Below are positions 1 through 8,366 of a stretch of 64,000 bases of DNA, in pieces. The number at the start of each line of letters is the position of its first letter. Position 1 is the first letter of the stretch. The notes below the pieces were generated by a model. The model saw nothing but the letters and a program-made list of their open reading frames with translations. It did no database searches and was not told the DNA's origin. Source of the stretch: Rikenellaceae bacterium (GTDB lineage Bacteria > Bacteroidota > Bacteroidia > Bacteroidales > Rikenellaceae); NCBI GenBank assembly GCA_015060005.1, contig SUZI01000003.1, positions 1 to 64,000 on the forward strand. The letters run 5' to 3'. The position numbers and the translations under genes were made by a program.

Positions 1-174
1 GGTACTACATCAAACGAGTGGATTGACTGCATCGGTGCAGACAAGACTTACGAGTTTGAGAACTGTACAGTTAACGGCGTAGCTTACACAGCTGATAACT
101 ATACAGAGTATGGCGACATCTTCTCACGCAACAATACTGTAGTTAAGATTAACGGTGTTGATTGCCAGATGTAA
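1..174 (+). CDS. C-terminal end of an unrecognised, probably exported protein (partial)
   Basis: An open frame runs from the first base to a TAA at 172-174 and encodes the last 57 residues of a larger protein whose start lies outside the window. The segment is rich in Asn, Thr, Tyr and Asp, contains no hydrophobic helix, and ends CQM. This composition resembles beta-rich secreted or surface proteins of Bacteroidales, but I recognise no family. A strong terminator follows 23 bases later, which supports this being a real gene end. The product and function are unknown. Confidence 0.6.
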   Translation, partial: GTTSNEWIDCIGADKTYEFENCTVNGVAYTADNYTEYGDIFSRNNTVVKINGVDCQM

Positions 175-197
175 TCCAATAGAGATACTCTAACTCT

Positions 198-231
198 AAC
201 TGCGTTTCTTTCGGGGAACGCAGTTTTTTTT
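198..231 (+). terminator. Rho-independent terminator of the left-edge gene
   Basis: The arms AACTGCGTTT (198-207) and GAACGCAGTT (216-225) pair over ten positions with one G-U pair. They are followed directly by a run of T. The hairpin lies just after the stop codon of the partial left-edge gene. Confidence 0.85.
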
Positions 232-252
232 GCCTTTGATTAGAGAAGTAAA

Positions 253-342
253 GGAAACTAAGGGTGATTAAGGGTTACTAAAGTCGCAATGATAATTTAG
301 ACTGAAGACTTTAATATCCTTTAATAACCTTTAGTACCCTTT
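253..342. repeat. Imperfect inverted repeat in the spacer before ffh
   Basis: A segment rich in AAGGG/ACTAAAGT at 253-284 is mirrored by ACTTTAATAT...TTTAGTACCCTT at 306-342, with about 20 bases between them. The pairing is interrupted, so this is either a decayed palindromic element or a weak secondary structure. No coding content is visible in it. Confidence 0.4.
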
Positions 343-361
343 AACCGCCCTAACTTAATTT

Positions 362-531
362 TGGCAAAGCTAACGCCCTCCTTTAGTTGCTCTCGCTCGG
401 CATAGTTCAAGCAAGCTTGACGCTGCCCTCGCTTAATCGCAGCCGTGGCAAAGCAAATGCTATCCCTTGTCTGCTCTCGCTCGGCATAGTTCAAGCAAGC
501 TTGGCTCTGCCCTCGCTTAATCGCAGCCGTG
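362..531. repeat. Two tandem copies of an 84-base repeat upstream of ffh
   Basis: The motif TGGCAAAGC starts at 362 and again at 446, giving a period of 84 bases. The last 60 bases of each copy (388-447 and 472-531) differ at only two positions. The shared part contains GGCATAGTTCAAGCAAGCTT and ends AATCGCAGCCGTG. Translating it gives only repeated nonsense peptides, so it is treated as non-coding intergenic repeat DNA. The second copy ends exactly where the ffh promoter starts. It is probably a dispersed genomic repeat, which a genome-wide search could confirm. Confidence 0.7.
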
Positions 532-534
532 AAT

Positions 535-566
535 TTTGAATTTTGAATAATTATTTCGTATCTTTG
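535..566 (+). promoter_or_regulatory. Bacteroidetes-type promoter of ffh
   Basis: TTTG at 535-538 and TATCTTTG at 559-566 match the -33 and -7 boxes of the Bacteroidetes primary sigma factor, with 20 bases between them. Transcription would start near 572, about 34 bases before the ffh ATG. Confidence 0.75.
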
Positions 567-605
567 CACGATAATGTAGACAATAACAAAAAACCATATA
601 CAGAG

Positions 606-1946
606 ATGTTTGAAAATTTAACGGACAAACTTGAACGCTCCTTCAAAATCCTGAAGGGTGAGGGCAGCATTACCGAGATTAACGTTGCCGAGACCCTCAA
701 GGAGATACGTCGTGCACTCATCGACGCTGATGTAAACTACAAAGTTGCAAAGACCTTCACCGACGAGGTGAAGCAGAAGGCTCTCGGTCAGCACGTACTC
801 ACAGCGGTGAAGCCAGGTCAGATGATGACCAAGATTGTACGCGACGAGTTGGCAGAGCTGATGGGTGGCACTGCTACCGACATCCGTTTGGAGGGTACTC
901 CCGCAGTGGTGCTCATCGCCGGCTTGCAGGGTTCGGGTAAGACAACATTCTCGGGTAAGCTCGCAAACTTGCTCAAGACAAAGAAGAACCGTAAGGTATT
1001 GCTCGTTGCGGGCGACGTATACCGTCCTGCCGCTATCGACCAGCTGAAGGTGTTGGGCGAGCAGATTGGCGTAGAGGTATATACCGAGCAAGGTAACCAA
1101 AACCCCGTAGAGATTGCCCAGAACGCTATCAAATATGCACGTAGCAACTCGTTCCACGTAGTGATTGTCGATACCGCAGGTCGTCTGGCTGTGGATGAGG
1201 CTATGATGGTCGAGATAACCGCCATAAAGGAGGCTGTAAAGCCAAGCGAGACACTCTTCGTGGTGGACTCGATGACAGGTCAGGATGCAGTGAATACCGC
1301 CAAGGAGTTCAACGACCGCCTCGACTTCGATGGCGTGGTGCTCACCAAGTTGGACGGTGATACACGTGGTGGTGCTGCCATCTCTATCCGCTCGGTAGTA
1401 AAGAAGCCTTTGAAGTTCATCTCAAGTGGCGAGAAGATGGATGCCTTGCAGGTGTTCCACCCCGAGCGTATGGCAGACCGTATCCTCGGAATGGGTGATG
1501 TCGTTTCACTCGTTGAGCGTGCTCAGGAGCAGTACGACGAGGAGGCTGCACGCCGCCTGAAGAAGAAGCTGGTGAAAGACCAATTCAACTTCAACGACTT
1601 CTTGGAGCAGATAGCACAAGTGAAGAAGATGGGTAACCTGAAAGATATAGCTTCGATGATTCCTGGCGTAGGTAAGGCTCTGCGTGATGTCGACATCCCC
1701 GATGACGCATTCAAACAGACCGAGGCTATAATCGGCTCGATGACACCTGCCGAGCGTGAGCAGCCCGAGATTATCAACGCACGTCGTCGTGAGCGTATCG
1801 CCAAAGGTAGCGGAACGACCATCGCCGATGTAAACCGTCTGATGAAGCAGTTTGATGACGCACGCAAGATGATGAAGATGGTTGCGGGCGGAGGACTCAA
1901 GCAGAAGATGCAGGCTATGCGTCGTGGCGGAGGTTTCCGCAGATAA
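606..1946 (+). CDS. ffh: Signal recognition particle protein (SRP54 / Ffh)
   Basis: This is the GTPase subunit of the signal recognition particle. It binds 4.5S RNA and hydrophobic signal sequences and delivers ribosomes to the membrane receptor FtsY. The 446-residue product has the N-terminal helical domain, the P-loop GLQGSGKTT (about 106-114), DTAGR (189-193) and TKLD (247-250). A Met/Gly-rich M domain carries the conserved GSGTTIADVNRLMKQF segment and a basic GGGF tail. Start: the frame opens at 543, inside the promoter's -7 region, so ATG 606 (MFENLTDKLERSFK), the usual family N-terminus, is chosen. era follows after 67 bases. The length is normal and nothing is missing. Confidence 0.97.
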   Translation: MFENLTDKLERSFKILKGEGSITEINVAETLKEIRRALIDADVNYKVAKTFTDEVKQKALGQHVLTAVKPGQMMTKIVRDELAELMGGTATDIRLEGTPAVVLIAGLQGSGKTTFSGKLANLLKTKKNRKVLLVAGDVYRPAAIDQLKVLGEQIGVEVYTEQGNQNPVEIAQNAIKYARSNSFHVVIVDTAGRLAVDEAMMVEITAIKEAVKPSETLFVVDSMTGQDAVNTAKEFNDRLDFDGVVLTKLDGDTRGGAAISIRSVVKKPLKFISSGEKMDALQVFHPERMADRILGMGDVVSLVERAQEQYDEEAARRLKKKLVKDQFNFNDFLEQIAQVKKMGNLKDIASMIPGVGKALRDVDIPDDAFKQTEAIIGSMTPAEREQPEIINARRRERIAKGSGTTIADVNRLMKQFDDARKMMKMVAGGGLKQKMQAMRRGGGFRR

Positions 1947-1960
1947 ACTTTAGTCAACAC

Positions 1961-1988
1961 GATATAGCGAGCCGCTGCTCGCTATATC
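1961..1988. other. Perfect hairpin between ffh and era
   Basis: GATATAGCGAG (1961-1971) and CTCGCTATATC (1978-1988) form an 11-bp perfect inverted repeat around a six-base loop. No T-run follows, so it is a poor intrinsic terminator. It may stabilise or process a shared ffh-era transcript. Confidence 0.6.
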
Positions 1989-2013
1989 TATAATATAGAT
2001 AGGTAAAGAATTT

Positions 2014-2895
2014 ATGCACCGTTCGGGTTTTGTAAATATCATCGGTAATCCCAACGTGGGAAAGTCGACACTGATGAATGCATTGGTGGGCGAGCGTCTG
2101 TCGATAATCACATCTAAAGCACAGACCACACGCCACCGTATTATGGGAATAGTCAATGGCGAGGATTTCCAGATAGTCTACTCCGACACTCCTGGCATCC
2201 TCAAGCCTGCATATAAGCTCCAGGAGTCTATGATGAACTTCGTCAACGGAGCTGTCGACGATGCCGACGTGATACTATACGTTACCGACACCGTCGAGCA
2301 GAGCGACCGCTCGGAGGAGGTCATAGCCCGCATCATCCGCACGGGCATACCCACTATCGTGGTCATCAACAAGATTGACCTCACCACACCCGAGCACTTA
2401 GAGGAGCTTGTTGAGCAGTGGAGCAAACGACTCCCCGAGGCGATGATAATACCTGTCTCGGCACGCGAGAAATTCAATCTCAAGGGTGTGCTGGATGCTA
2501 TCCTGGAGCGTCTGCCCGAGGGCGAGCCATACTACGACAAAGATACGCTGACGGACAAGACCCTCCGTTTCTTCGCCTCGGAGATTATCCGCGAGAAGAT
2601 ACTCCTATCGTACGATAAGGAGATACCCTACTGCTGCGAGATTGGTATCGACTCATACAAGGAGGAGGAGACTATCGACCGCATCTCGGCGACGATATAT
2701 GTGGCTCGCACATCGCAGAAGGGCATCGTCATAGGTCATAAGGGCGAGAAACTCAAGCGTGTGGGACAGAAGGCACGCGAGGATATGGAGCGTTTCTTGG
2801 GCAAGAAGGTCTTCTTGCAGCTCTTCGTCAAGGTGCAGGAGGATTGGCGTAACAACGAGCGACAGCTGCGTCGTTTCGGTTATGACCAGGAGTAG
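2014..2895 (+). CDS. era: GTPase Era
   Basis: Era is an essential small GTPase that binds 16S rRNA near the anti-Shine-Dalgarno end and acts in 30S subunit maturation. The 293-residue protein shows the G1 motif GNPNVGKS (11-18), the G2-like TTRHR, G3 DTPG (58-61), G4 NKID (119-122) and a G5 SAR. A C-terminal KH RNA-binding domain carries the GHKGEKLKRVG loop at about residues 235-245. ATG 2014 gives the usual short N-terminus directly before strand 1 of the G domain. It lies between ffh and a TPR gene on the same strand, with gaps of 67 and 50 bases and no terminator, so co-transcription from the ffh promoter is likely. Confidence 0.96.
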   Translation: MHRSGFVNIIGNPNVGKSTLMNALVGERLSIITSKAQTTRHRIMGIVNGEDFQIVYSDTPGILKPAYKLQESMMNFVNGAVDDADVILYVTDTVEQSDRSEEVIARIIRTGIPTIVVINKIDLTTPEHLEELVEQWSKRLPEAMIIPVSAREKFNLKGVLDAILERLPEGEPYYDKDTLTDKTLRFFASEIIREKILLSYDKEIPYCCEIGIDSYKEEETIDRISATIYVARTSQKGIVIGHKGEKLKRVGQKAREDMERFLGKKVFLQLFVKVQEDWRNNERQLRRFGYDQE

Positions 2896-2945
2896 GCAAT
2901 AAAGTGGCGTGAAATACGTTTATTGAGAGGTTTAGTAGAGGTTAT

Positions 2946-4952
2946 ATGCGAAAGTTATTTATAAAGGTTATGCTCTCGTTGGTGCTTATCGTAAGTGCCA
3001 ACACAGCCTTTTCGCAGTATAACAAGGACTATTTCTTCTATATGGGACGTCATTTTATGATGAACAATGACTACCACGAAGCTATCCGCACACTCAACGT
3101 GCTGTTGCGTTTCGACGAAGATGCCTACGAGGGCTATTTCCTGCGAGGCATCGCCAAATACAACCTCGACGACCTGTTGGGTGCCGACGCCGACTTTACG
3201 GAGGCTATCAAGCACAATCCCGTATTCACCAACGCCTACACGTACCGAGCCATAACACGCTCTCGTTTGGGTAATTACGACGACGCCTTGAAGGACTTCC
3301 ACGAGGCTATCGAGCTGCGTCCCGACGTGCCTGGGGCATACTATAGCCGCGGCGTAACACGCCTCCTGAACCAGCAATTCGAGGAGGCTATAGGCGACTT
3401 CGATATGTTCATCCGCCAGGAGAAGAAGGTTGCCGACGCCTATATCAACCGCGGTATCTGCTACCTTCAGCTGAAGGACACCACCGCAGCCTATGAAAAT
3501 TTCTCCACAGCCATACGTACCAACCGCGAAAATCCCGACGGATACAACCGCCGAGGTATGCTCTATATGGAGCAGCAACGCTACGATGAGGCTTTGGAGG
3601 ATTTGGATACCGCCATCAAGCACGACTCCACCTACGTGGCATCGTTCTTCAACCGTGCGATAATCTTTGCCAACACCAACCGTCCTATGCAGGCATTAGG
3701 CGACTTCGACAAGGTTCTGGCACTCGACTCGACCTCGTCGCTCACCTACTTCAACCGAGCTATTGTCCGCTCGCAGATAGGCGACTATAATCGTGCTTTA
3801 GAGGACTATAACGAGGTTGTCAAATACTCGCCCGACAATGTTTTAGTATACTACAATCGTGCGGGCATACACTCCCAGATAGGCAATATCGAGGCGGCTA
3901 TCGAGGATTATACGCGAGCTATCTCGCTCTACCCCGACTTCGCCAACGCCTACCTCAACCGCAGCTATATGCGTATGACCTTAGGCGATATGAAGCGTGC
4001 CAAGCAGGATAGACAGATGGGCGAGAGGAAGATTGCCGAGCACCGCTCACGCCTCAAGATAGACTCTTCGTACTCGGTATATGCCGACACTACGCAGAAG
4101 TTCGACAAGTTGCTCTCGTTCGATGCCAAGCTCACCAAGAGCTTCGAGCATAGCCGCCAGCATAATGCTCCGAGCGATGTAGCTATGCGACTCATACCAC
4201 TCTTTAAGTTCACCGTTACACGTGCCGACTCTACTATGATGGCACGCTCCGACTTGTACCACTCGCAACGCGAGGCGGACTTCAAGGTCAGGGTGTCGAC
4301 CGACGATTTGTGGATGTCGCGTGATGAGAGCAACATAGCCGCCGACTCGCTCATACTCCGCGAGCAGGAGATAAATCGCAGGATACAGGCTGAGGGAGGC
4401 AATTGGGTACTCTACTTTGAGCGAGGTGTGGTGCAGTCGCAGATTAAGCAGTATACTGCGGCAGTCAACACCCTCACGGTAGCTATTGCCGAGAATCCGT
4501 CTAACCCATTCCTCTATATCAACCGCTCGACGACACGTGCCGAGATGATTGATTTCATATCGTCGATTGACAACTCGTACCAGCGAATAACTATTGACTC
4601 GGACCCCGCCAAGCGACTGCACAACAGCGGTACACGCCAATACAACTACGACGATGCGATGGAGGATATAAACAAAGCTATTAAGCTCTACCCCGACTAC
4701 GCATACAGCTACTACAACCGAGCTAACCTGCACGCCATATCCAACCGCCTGCCCGAGGCGTATGAGGATTATAGCCGAGCTATCGAGCTCAACCCTCAGT
4801 TTGGCGAGGCATACTTCAACCGTGGCTTGGTACAGATATTTATGAAAGATACTCGTAAGGGCTGTTTAGACCTGTCGAAGGCGGGCGAGTTAGGTATCGA
4901 GAACGCCTACGAGGCTTTGAAGTTCTACGGAGGAGATATATCAATTCATTAA
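2946..4952 (+). CDS. Secreted tetratricopeptide-repeat protein
   Basis: This 668-residue protein starts with a clear signal peptide (basic MRKLFIK, a hydrophobic stretch, then a likely cut after NTAFS/Q). The rest is mostly tetratricopeptide repeats in two blocks, roughly residues 25-360 and 460-660. Recurrent signatures include AYxNRGxxxxxxGDYxxAxxDF and YYNRA. A less repetitive linker with SYSVYADT lies between the blocks. TPR arrays are protein-binding scaffolds, and in this position they would act in the periplasm; the partner cannot be read from the sequence. The MFS gene begins 13 bases after the stop codon, which suggests an operon. Confidence 0.88.
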   Translation: MRKLFIKVMLSLVLIVSANTAFSQYNKDYFFYMGRHFMMNNDYHEAIRTLNVLLRFDEDAYEGYFLRGIAKYNLDDLLGADADFTEAIKHNPVFTNAYTYRAITRSRLGNYDDALKDFHEAIELRPDVPGAYYSRGVTRLLNQQFEEAIGDFDMFIRQEKKVADAYINRGICYLQLKDTTAAYENFSTAIRTNRENPDGYNRRGMLYMEQQRYDEALEDLDTAIKHDSTYVASFFNRAIIFANTNRPMQALGDFDKVLALDSTSSLTYFNRAIVRSQIGDYNRALEDYNEVVKYSPDNVLVYYNRAGIHSQIGNIEAAIEDYTRAISLYPDFANAYLNRSYMRMTLGDMKRAKQDRQMGERKIAEHRSRLKIDSSYSVYADTTQKFDKLLSFDAKLTKSFEHSRQHNAPSDVAMRLIPLFKFTVTRADSTMMARSDLYHSQREADFKVRVSTDDLWMSRDESNIAADSLILREQEINRRIQAEGGNWVLYFERGVVQSQIKQYTAAVNTLTVAIAENPSNPFLYINRSTTRAEMIDFISSIDNSYQRITIDSDPAKRLHNSGTRQYNYDDAMEDINKAIKLYPDYAYSYYNRANLHAISNRLPEAYEDYSRAIELNPQFGEAYFNRGLVQIFMKDTRKGCLDLSKAGELGIENAYEALKFYGGDISIH

Positions 4953-4965
4953 AATACAATTTACT

Positions 4966-6336
4966 ATGACTCAAACAATTAAACACAAGCTAAACGATAG
5001 TGCCGTAGCTCGTTGGTCGGCACTTATCTTGGTGGCATTGATGATGTTCTTTGCCTATATGTTTGTCGATATGCTTTCGCCTATCAAGACAACCGTAGAG
5101 AACGTTCTTCATTGGAACAGCGACACATTCGGCACCTATGCTGCATCGGAGTATTTCCTCAATGTGTTCGTTTTCTTCCTTATCTTCGCAGGTATCATCC
5201 TCGATAAGATGGGCATCCGTTTCACAGGTATCCTCTCTGCAAGTTTGATGGTCGGTGGTGCTGTGATTAAGTTTGTGGCTGTTACCGATTGGTTCCAGGC
5301 TACCGCTCTCTGCGGCTGGCTAAATAGCTGGTGGGTAGCATTCCCAGGCTCTGCAAAACTCGCTTCATTGGGCTTTATGATTTTCGGTTGCGGCTGCGAG
5401 ATGGCTGGTACAACCGTATCGAAGGCTATCGCTAAGTGGTTCAAGGGCAAGGAGATGGCTTTGGCTATGGGCTTGGAGATGGCTATCGCTCGTCTGGGTG
5501 TCTTCGCTGTTATGTGGACAGCTCCTGCTATCTCTAATGCTTTTGGTGGCGTTATCACCGCTCCTGTGGCATTCTACACAGCATTACTTATTATCGGTTT
5601 GTTGAGCTACACCGTCTTCACCTTTATGGACCGTAAGCTCGACAGCCAGCTTATCGCCGCAGGCGAGATGAGCGAGGAGAAGTCATCGGATGAGGAGTTC
5701 CAGATTCGCGACTTAGGTAAGATTTTCACCAGCAAGATGTTCTGGTTGGTCGCTCTCTTGTGCGTACTCTACTACTCAGCAATCTTCCCATTCCAGCGTT
5801 TTGCTCCCGACTTTATGCAGGACACATTGGGTGTTACCGAGGCTGCTGCCGGTAAGATTGTCAGCGTATTCCCTGTATTGGCTATGGTACTCACCCCATT
5901 CTTGGGTGCATTGCTCGACTATAAGGGTAGAGGTGCTACAATGCTCATCTGTGGTGCATTGATTATGATTGTCTGCCACCTCAGCTTCGCATTCCTCTTG
6001 CCAGCTGTACCAAGTCAGGTGTTGGCTGTTGCACTCATCACCACTTTGGGCGTGTCGTTTGCACTTGTGCCAGCTGCTCTGTGGCCATCTGTTCCAAAGA
6101 TTATCGACGAGAAGATTCTCGGCTCGGCATATTGCGTTATCTTCTGGATTCAGAATATCGGTCTGCTGTTGATGCCTATCATCATTGGTAAGCTCAACGT
6201 AGCTACCGGCGGATATACCGTTCCGATGATTGTCTTCGCTTCGTGCGGTATTGCAGCCCTCGTATTCGGCTTCTGGCTCAAGATTGAGGACAAGCGTAAG
6301 GGCTACGGTCTGGAGTTGCCTAACGTAAAGAAATAG
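4966..6336 (+). CDS. Major facilitator superfamily transporter
   Basis: A 456-residue integral membrane protein with about twelve hydrophobic helices and a charged central loop (MSEEKSSDEEF, about residues 230-240), the typical 6+6 MFS layout. The loop between helices 2 and 3 reads DKMGIRFTG, matching the MFS signature D-x-x-G-x-R. The second half has LLDYKGRGATM at the equivalent position. Overall it resembles the MFSD1-like transporters common in Bacteroidetes, some of whose eukaryotic relatives move dipeptides. The substrate here is not established. It lies between the TPR gene (13 bases upstream) and the M23 peptidase (9 bases downstream), so uptake of a peptidoglycan- or peptide-derived compound is only a guess from context. 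Confidence 0.85.
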   Translation: MTQTIKHKLNDSAVARWSALILVALMMFFAYMFVDMLSPIKTTVENVLHWNSDTFGTYAASEYFLNVFVFFLIFAGIILDKMGIRFTGILSASLMVGGAVIKFVAVTDWFQATALCGWLNSWWVAFPGSAKLASLGFMIFGCGCEMAGTTVSKAIAKWFKGKEMALAMGLEMAIARLGVFAVMWTAPAISNAFGGVITAPVAFYTALLIIGLLSYTVFTFMDRKLDSQLIAAGEMSEEKSSDEEFQIRDLGKIFTSKMFWLVALLCVLYYSAIFPFQRFAPDFMQDTLGVTEAAAGKIVSVFPVLAMVLTPFLGALLDYKGRGATMLICGALIMIVCHLSFAFLLPAVPSQVLAVALITTLGVSFALVPAALWPSVPKIIDEKILGSAYCVIFWIQNIGLLLMPIIIGKLNVATGGYTVPMIVFASCGIAALVFGFWLKIEDKRKGYGLELPNVKK

Positions 6337-6345
6337 TTACTCGGA

Positions 6346-8085
6346 TTGAATATTTTAAGAACAATATCCATTGCTGTGGCAATGGTAGCACTATGTGGTA
6401 TGGCTCGGGCTCAGCAGCTCGAGCCTGACTACTATATCTTCCCCGTGAAGGATGTGGCAGGGCTCTACTCATCAAATTTTGGTGAGATGCGTACCAACCA
6501 CTTCCACTCGGGTATCGACATCAAGACCAACGGTGTCGAGGGCAAGCCTGTCGTAGCTACTGCCGACGGATATATCAGCCGCATCTTCCAATCCCCCTCG
6601 GGCTACGGTCTGGCTCTCTATGTCAACCACCCCAATGGCACGATGACGGTATATGGTCATCTTCAGCGTTTCCGCAGCGACATAGCCCGATATGTCTATA
6701 AGGAGCGTCATCGCCAGAAGAAGCACCGTGTCGACTTATATCTCTCGGCAGAGACTTTCCCTGTCAAGCAGGGCGATACGATAGCTCTCTCGGGCAATAG
6801 CGGCTCTTCGGGCGGTCCGCATCTCCACTATGAGATACGCGACCTGAAGAATCAGAAGACACTCAACATCTTCGCCGCGGGCGTTATTATGCCGAAGGAT
6901 GATATTGCTCCACTCATTCAGAAGTTGCACTATGTCGAGGTCGATAGCATAGGTGGTGTACCTCGCCACTCACGCATCACATCCTACGACCTGCAACACG
7001 ACGGAACACTCTATACCCCAGTGCAGACCACCCCTATCAAGGTTGGTCGTAAGGGCTATTTTATCGTGGAGGTCAGCGACCGCAAGAACGACACGCAAAA
7101 TCGTTATGGAGTCTACCATTTGGAGGCTTCGGTTGATGGTAAAACATTCTACGAATACCGCAACGATGGCTTCACATTCGACATCACTCGCTACTGCAAC
7201 TCTGTGGCATACTACCCTTTGCAACGCTCCTCACGCAACGAGGTCTTCCGCCTGGCAAAGGAGCAGGGATGTATCGACCGCCTGTATAGTAAGATTGTAA
7301 ATCGCGGTGTCATAACCACTACCGAGGGCGAGCGACGCACCATCACCATTACGGCTACCGACGACTGCATCAATACCTCAACATTAGAGTTTGAGATTAT
7401 CGGTAAGCCCGACAATGAATGTTTCCACTCGACGGGTATCACTTCGACCAATATAGCATACTATAACAAACAGTTTAATGCGATATTCGAGGATGTGAGC
7501 GTTACAATACCTTCGGGTGCATTATACGAGTCCAAGGAGGTAGAAATTTCACGTTACACACAGCCCGTCAAGAGCTCCGCAACACGCCCTCAGCTTAGCG
7601 AGGCTTATGTTGTCGGCAGTAAGAACATCCCACTACACAAGGCTATGACTCTCTCTTTTGTAGCCCCTGCGACCGATGTTGCCGCACGACAGGTCGTCAT
7701 CGCATCTGTCAACAACAAGCAGGAGATGGTCTATGCAGGAGGTAAAAACCAGGATGGCAAGGTTACGCTCAAGACCTCATCTTTCGGCACTTATTGTCTC
7801 ACGTGCGACACCACAGCCCCCACTATCACACCAAAGTTCACCGATGGGGCTGACCTCTCGGCAAACAAGACAGTAGCCTTCGCTCTTAAGGATGATTTCA
7901 CAGGTGTGTCGTCCTACTCTATCACTATCGACGGACGGTGGGTAGCTATCGACTACGCTCGCGGCGTGGCAGCTGTAAGCCTTGTGGATGAGAAGATTGA
8001 GGGTGGCACGAAGCACGACATCACAATCACCGTAAGCGATGGCTGTGGCAATAAGAGCTCGTGGAGCGGCTCATTCATCAGATAA
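6346..8085 (+). CDS. Secreted M23-family metallopeptidase
   Basis: This is a zinc peptidase of the LytM/lysostaphin (M23) type, expected to cut peptide cross-links in the cell wall. The 579-residue product has a signal peptide ending near MARAQ/Q. The catalytic domain has zinc ligands His54 and Asp58 in HFHSGID and the pair His159-x-His161 in GPHLHYE. A long C-terminal part of about 400 beta-rich residues looks like Ig-like repeats. Start: no ATG precedes a complete signal peptide, so TTG 6346 (nine bases after the MFS stop) is chosen. The next in-frame ATG would remove most of the hydrophobic core. A terminator at 8110 ends the transcript. Confidence 0.9.
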   Translation: MNILRTISIAVAMVALCGMARAQQLEPDYYIFPVKDVAGLYSSNFGEMRTNHFHSGIDIKTNGVEGKPVVATADGYISRIFQSPSGYGLALYVNHPNGTMTVYGHLQRFRSDIARYVYKERHRQKKHRVDLYLSAETFPVKQGDTIALSGNSGSSGGPHLHYEIRDLKNQKTLNIFAAGVIMPKDDIAPLIQKLHYVEVDSIGGVPRHSRITSYDLQHDGTLYTPVQTTPIKVGRKGYFIVEVSDRKNDTQNRYGVYHLEASVDGKTFYEYRNDGFTFDITRYCNSVAYYPLQRSSRNEVFRLAKEQGCIDRLYSKIVNRGVITTTEGERRTITITATDDCINTSTLEFEIIGKPDNECFHSTGITSTNIAYYNKQFNAIFEDVSVTIPSGALYESKEVEISRYTQPVKSSATRPQLSEAYVVGSKNIPLHKAMTLSFVAPATDVAARQVVIASVNNKQEMVYAGGKNQDGKVTLKTSSFGTYCLTCDTTAPTITPKFTDGADLSANKTVAFALKDDFTGVSSYSITIDGRWVAIDYARGVAAVSLVDEKIEGGTKHDITITVSDGCGNKSSWSGSFIR

Positions 8086-8109
8086 CAATATACGCCACTC
8101 ATAGACACA

Positions 8110-8137
8110 AAAAACCCACCTGCATAGGTGGGTTTTT
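8110..8137. terminator. Bidirectional terminator between the M23 gene and tRNA-Gln
   Basis: CCCACC and GGTGGG flank a six-base TGCATA loop and are bordered by A-rich sequence on the left and T-rich sequence on the right. The structure can end transcription from both directions. Confidence 0.88.
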
Positions 8138-8140
8138 CTG

Positions 8141-8211
8141 TTGAGCTACCGAGATTCGAACTCAGAATGACAGAACCAAAATCTGCAGTGTTACCATTAC
8201 ACCATAGCTCA
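8141..8211 (-). tRNA. tRNA-Gln (anticodon TTG)
   Basis: On the minus strand the acceptor arms TGAGCTA and TAGCTCA pair over seven bases. The anticodon stem-loop GCAGA-TTTTGGT-TCTGT presents TTG, which reads CAA (Gln). The T arm contains GTTCGAATC. The discriminator base is A and the CCA tail is not encoded. The D arm (GGTGTAATGGTAACAC) is short, as usual for Gln tRNAs. A promoter lies just upstream on the same strand. Confidence 0.95.
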
Positions 8212-8233
8212 ATCGTTCGCTCGTAAGCGAGTG

Positions 8234-8264
8234 CAAAATTAGTTAAAAAAATTTAATTCGCAAA
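8234..8264 (-). promoter_or_regulatory. Promoter of tRNA-Gln
   Basis: On the minus strand TAATTTTG (8241-8234) forms the -7 box and TTTG (8264-8261) the -33 box, 19 bases apart. The predicted start is about 15 bases before the mature tRNA. Confidence 0.7.
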
Positions 8265-8313
8265 CATAGTCGCCATATTTACACCTATGTTGGGACAATT
8301 TGGCGAAGGAAAC

Positions 8314-8344
8314 TTGAAACTTGAATTACTATTTCGTATATTTG
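8314..8344 (+). promoter_or_regulatory. Promoter of the steroid-reductase-like operon
   Basis: TTG at 8314-8316 and TATATTTG at 8337-8344 are 20 bases apart, fitting the Bacteroidetes consensus. The start codon of the first gene is 22 bases beyond the -7 box. Confidence 0.72.
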
Positions 8345-8366
8345 TAGGTTGAAACATCAGTAACCT

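Noticed and set aside
362..531. The tandem repeats as a CRISPR array
   Set aside because: There are only two copies, the repeat is far longer than a CRISPR repeat, spacers do not alternate regularly and no cas gene is present.
321..569. Minus-strand open frame with repeated RGQ(S/R)QACLNYAEREQ peptides
   Set aside because: It is a translation of the 84-base intergenic tandem repeat and overlaps the ffh promoter. There is no promoter and no sensible protein fold.
618..1157. Long minus-strand frames antisense to ffh, rsmA, etf and other genes
   Set aside because: These arise from codon bias on the opposite strand. The sense proteins carry complete motifs and normal lengths.
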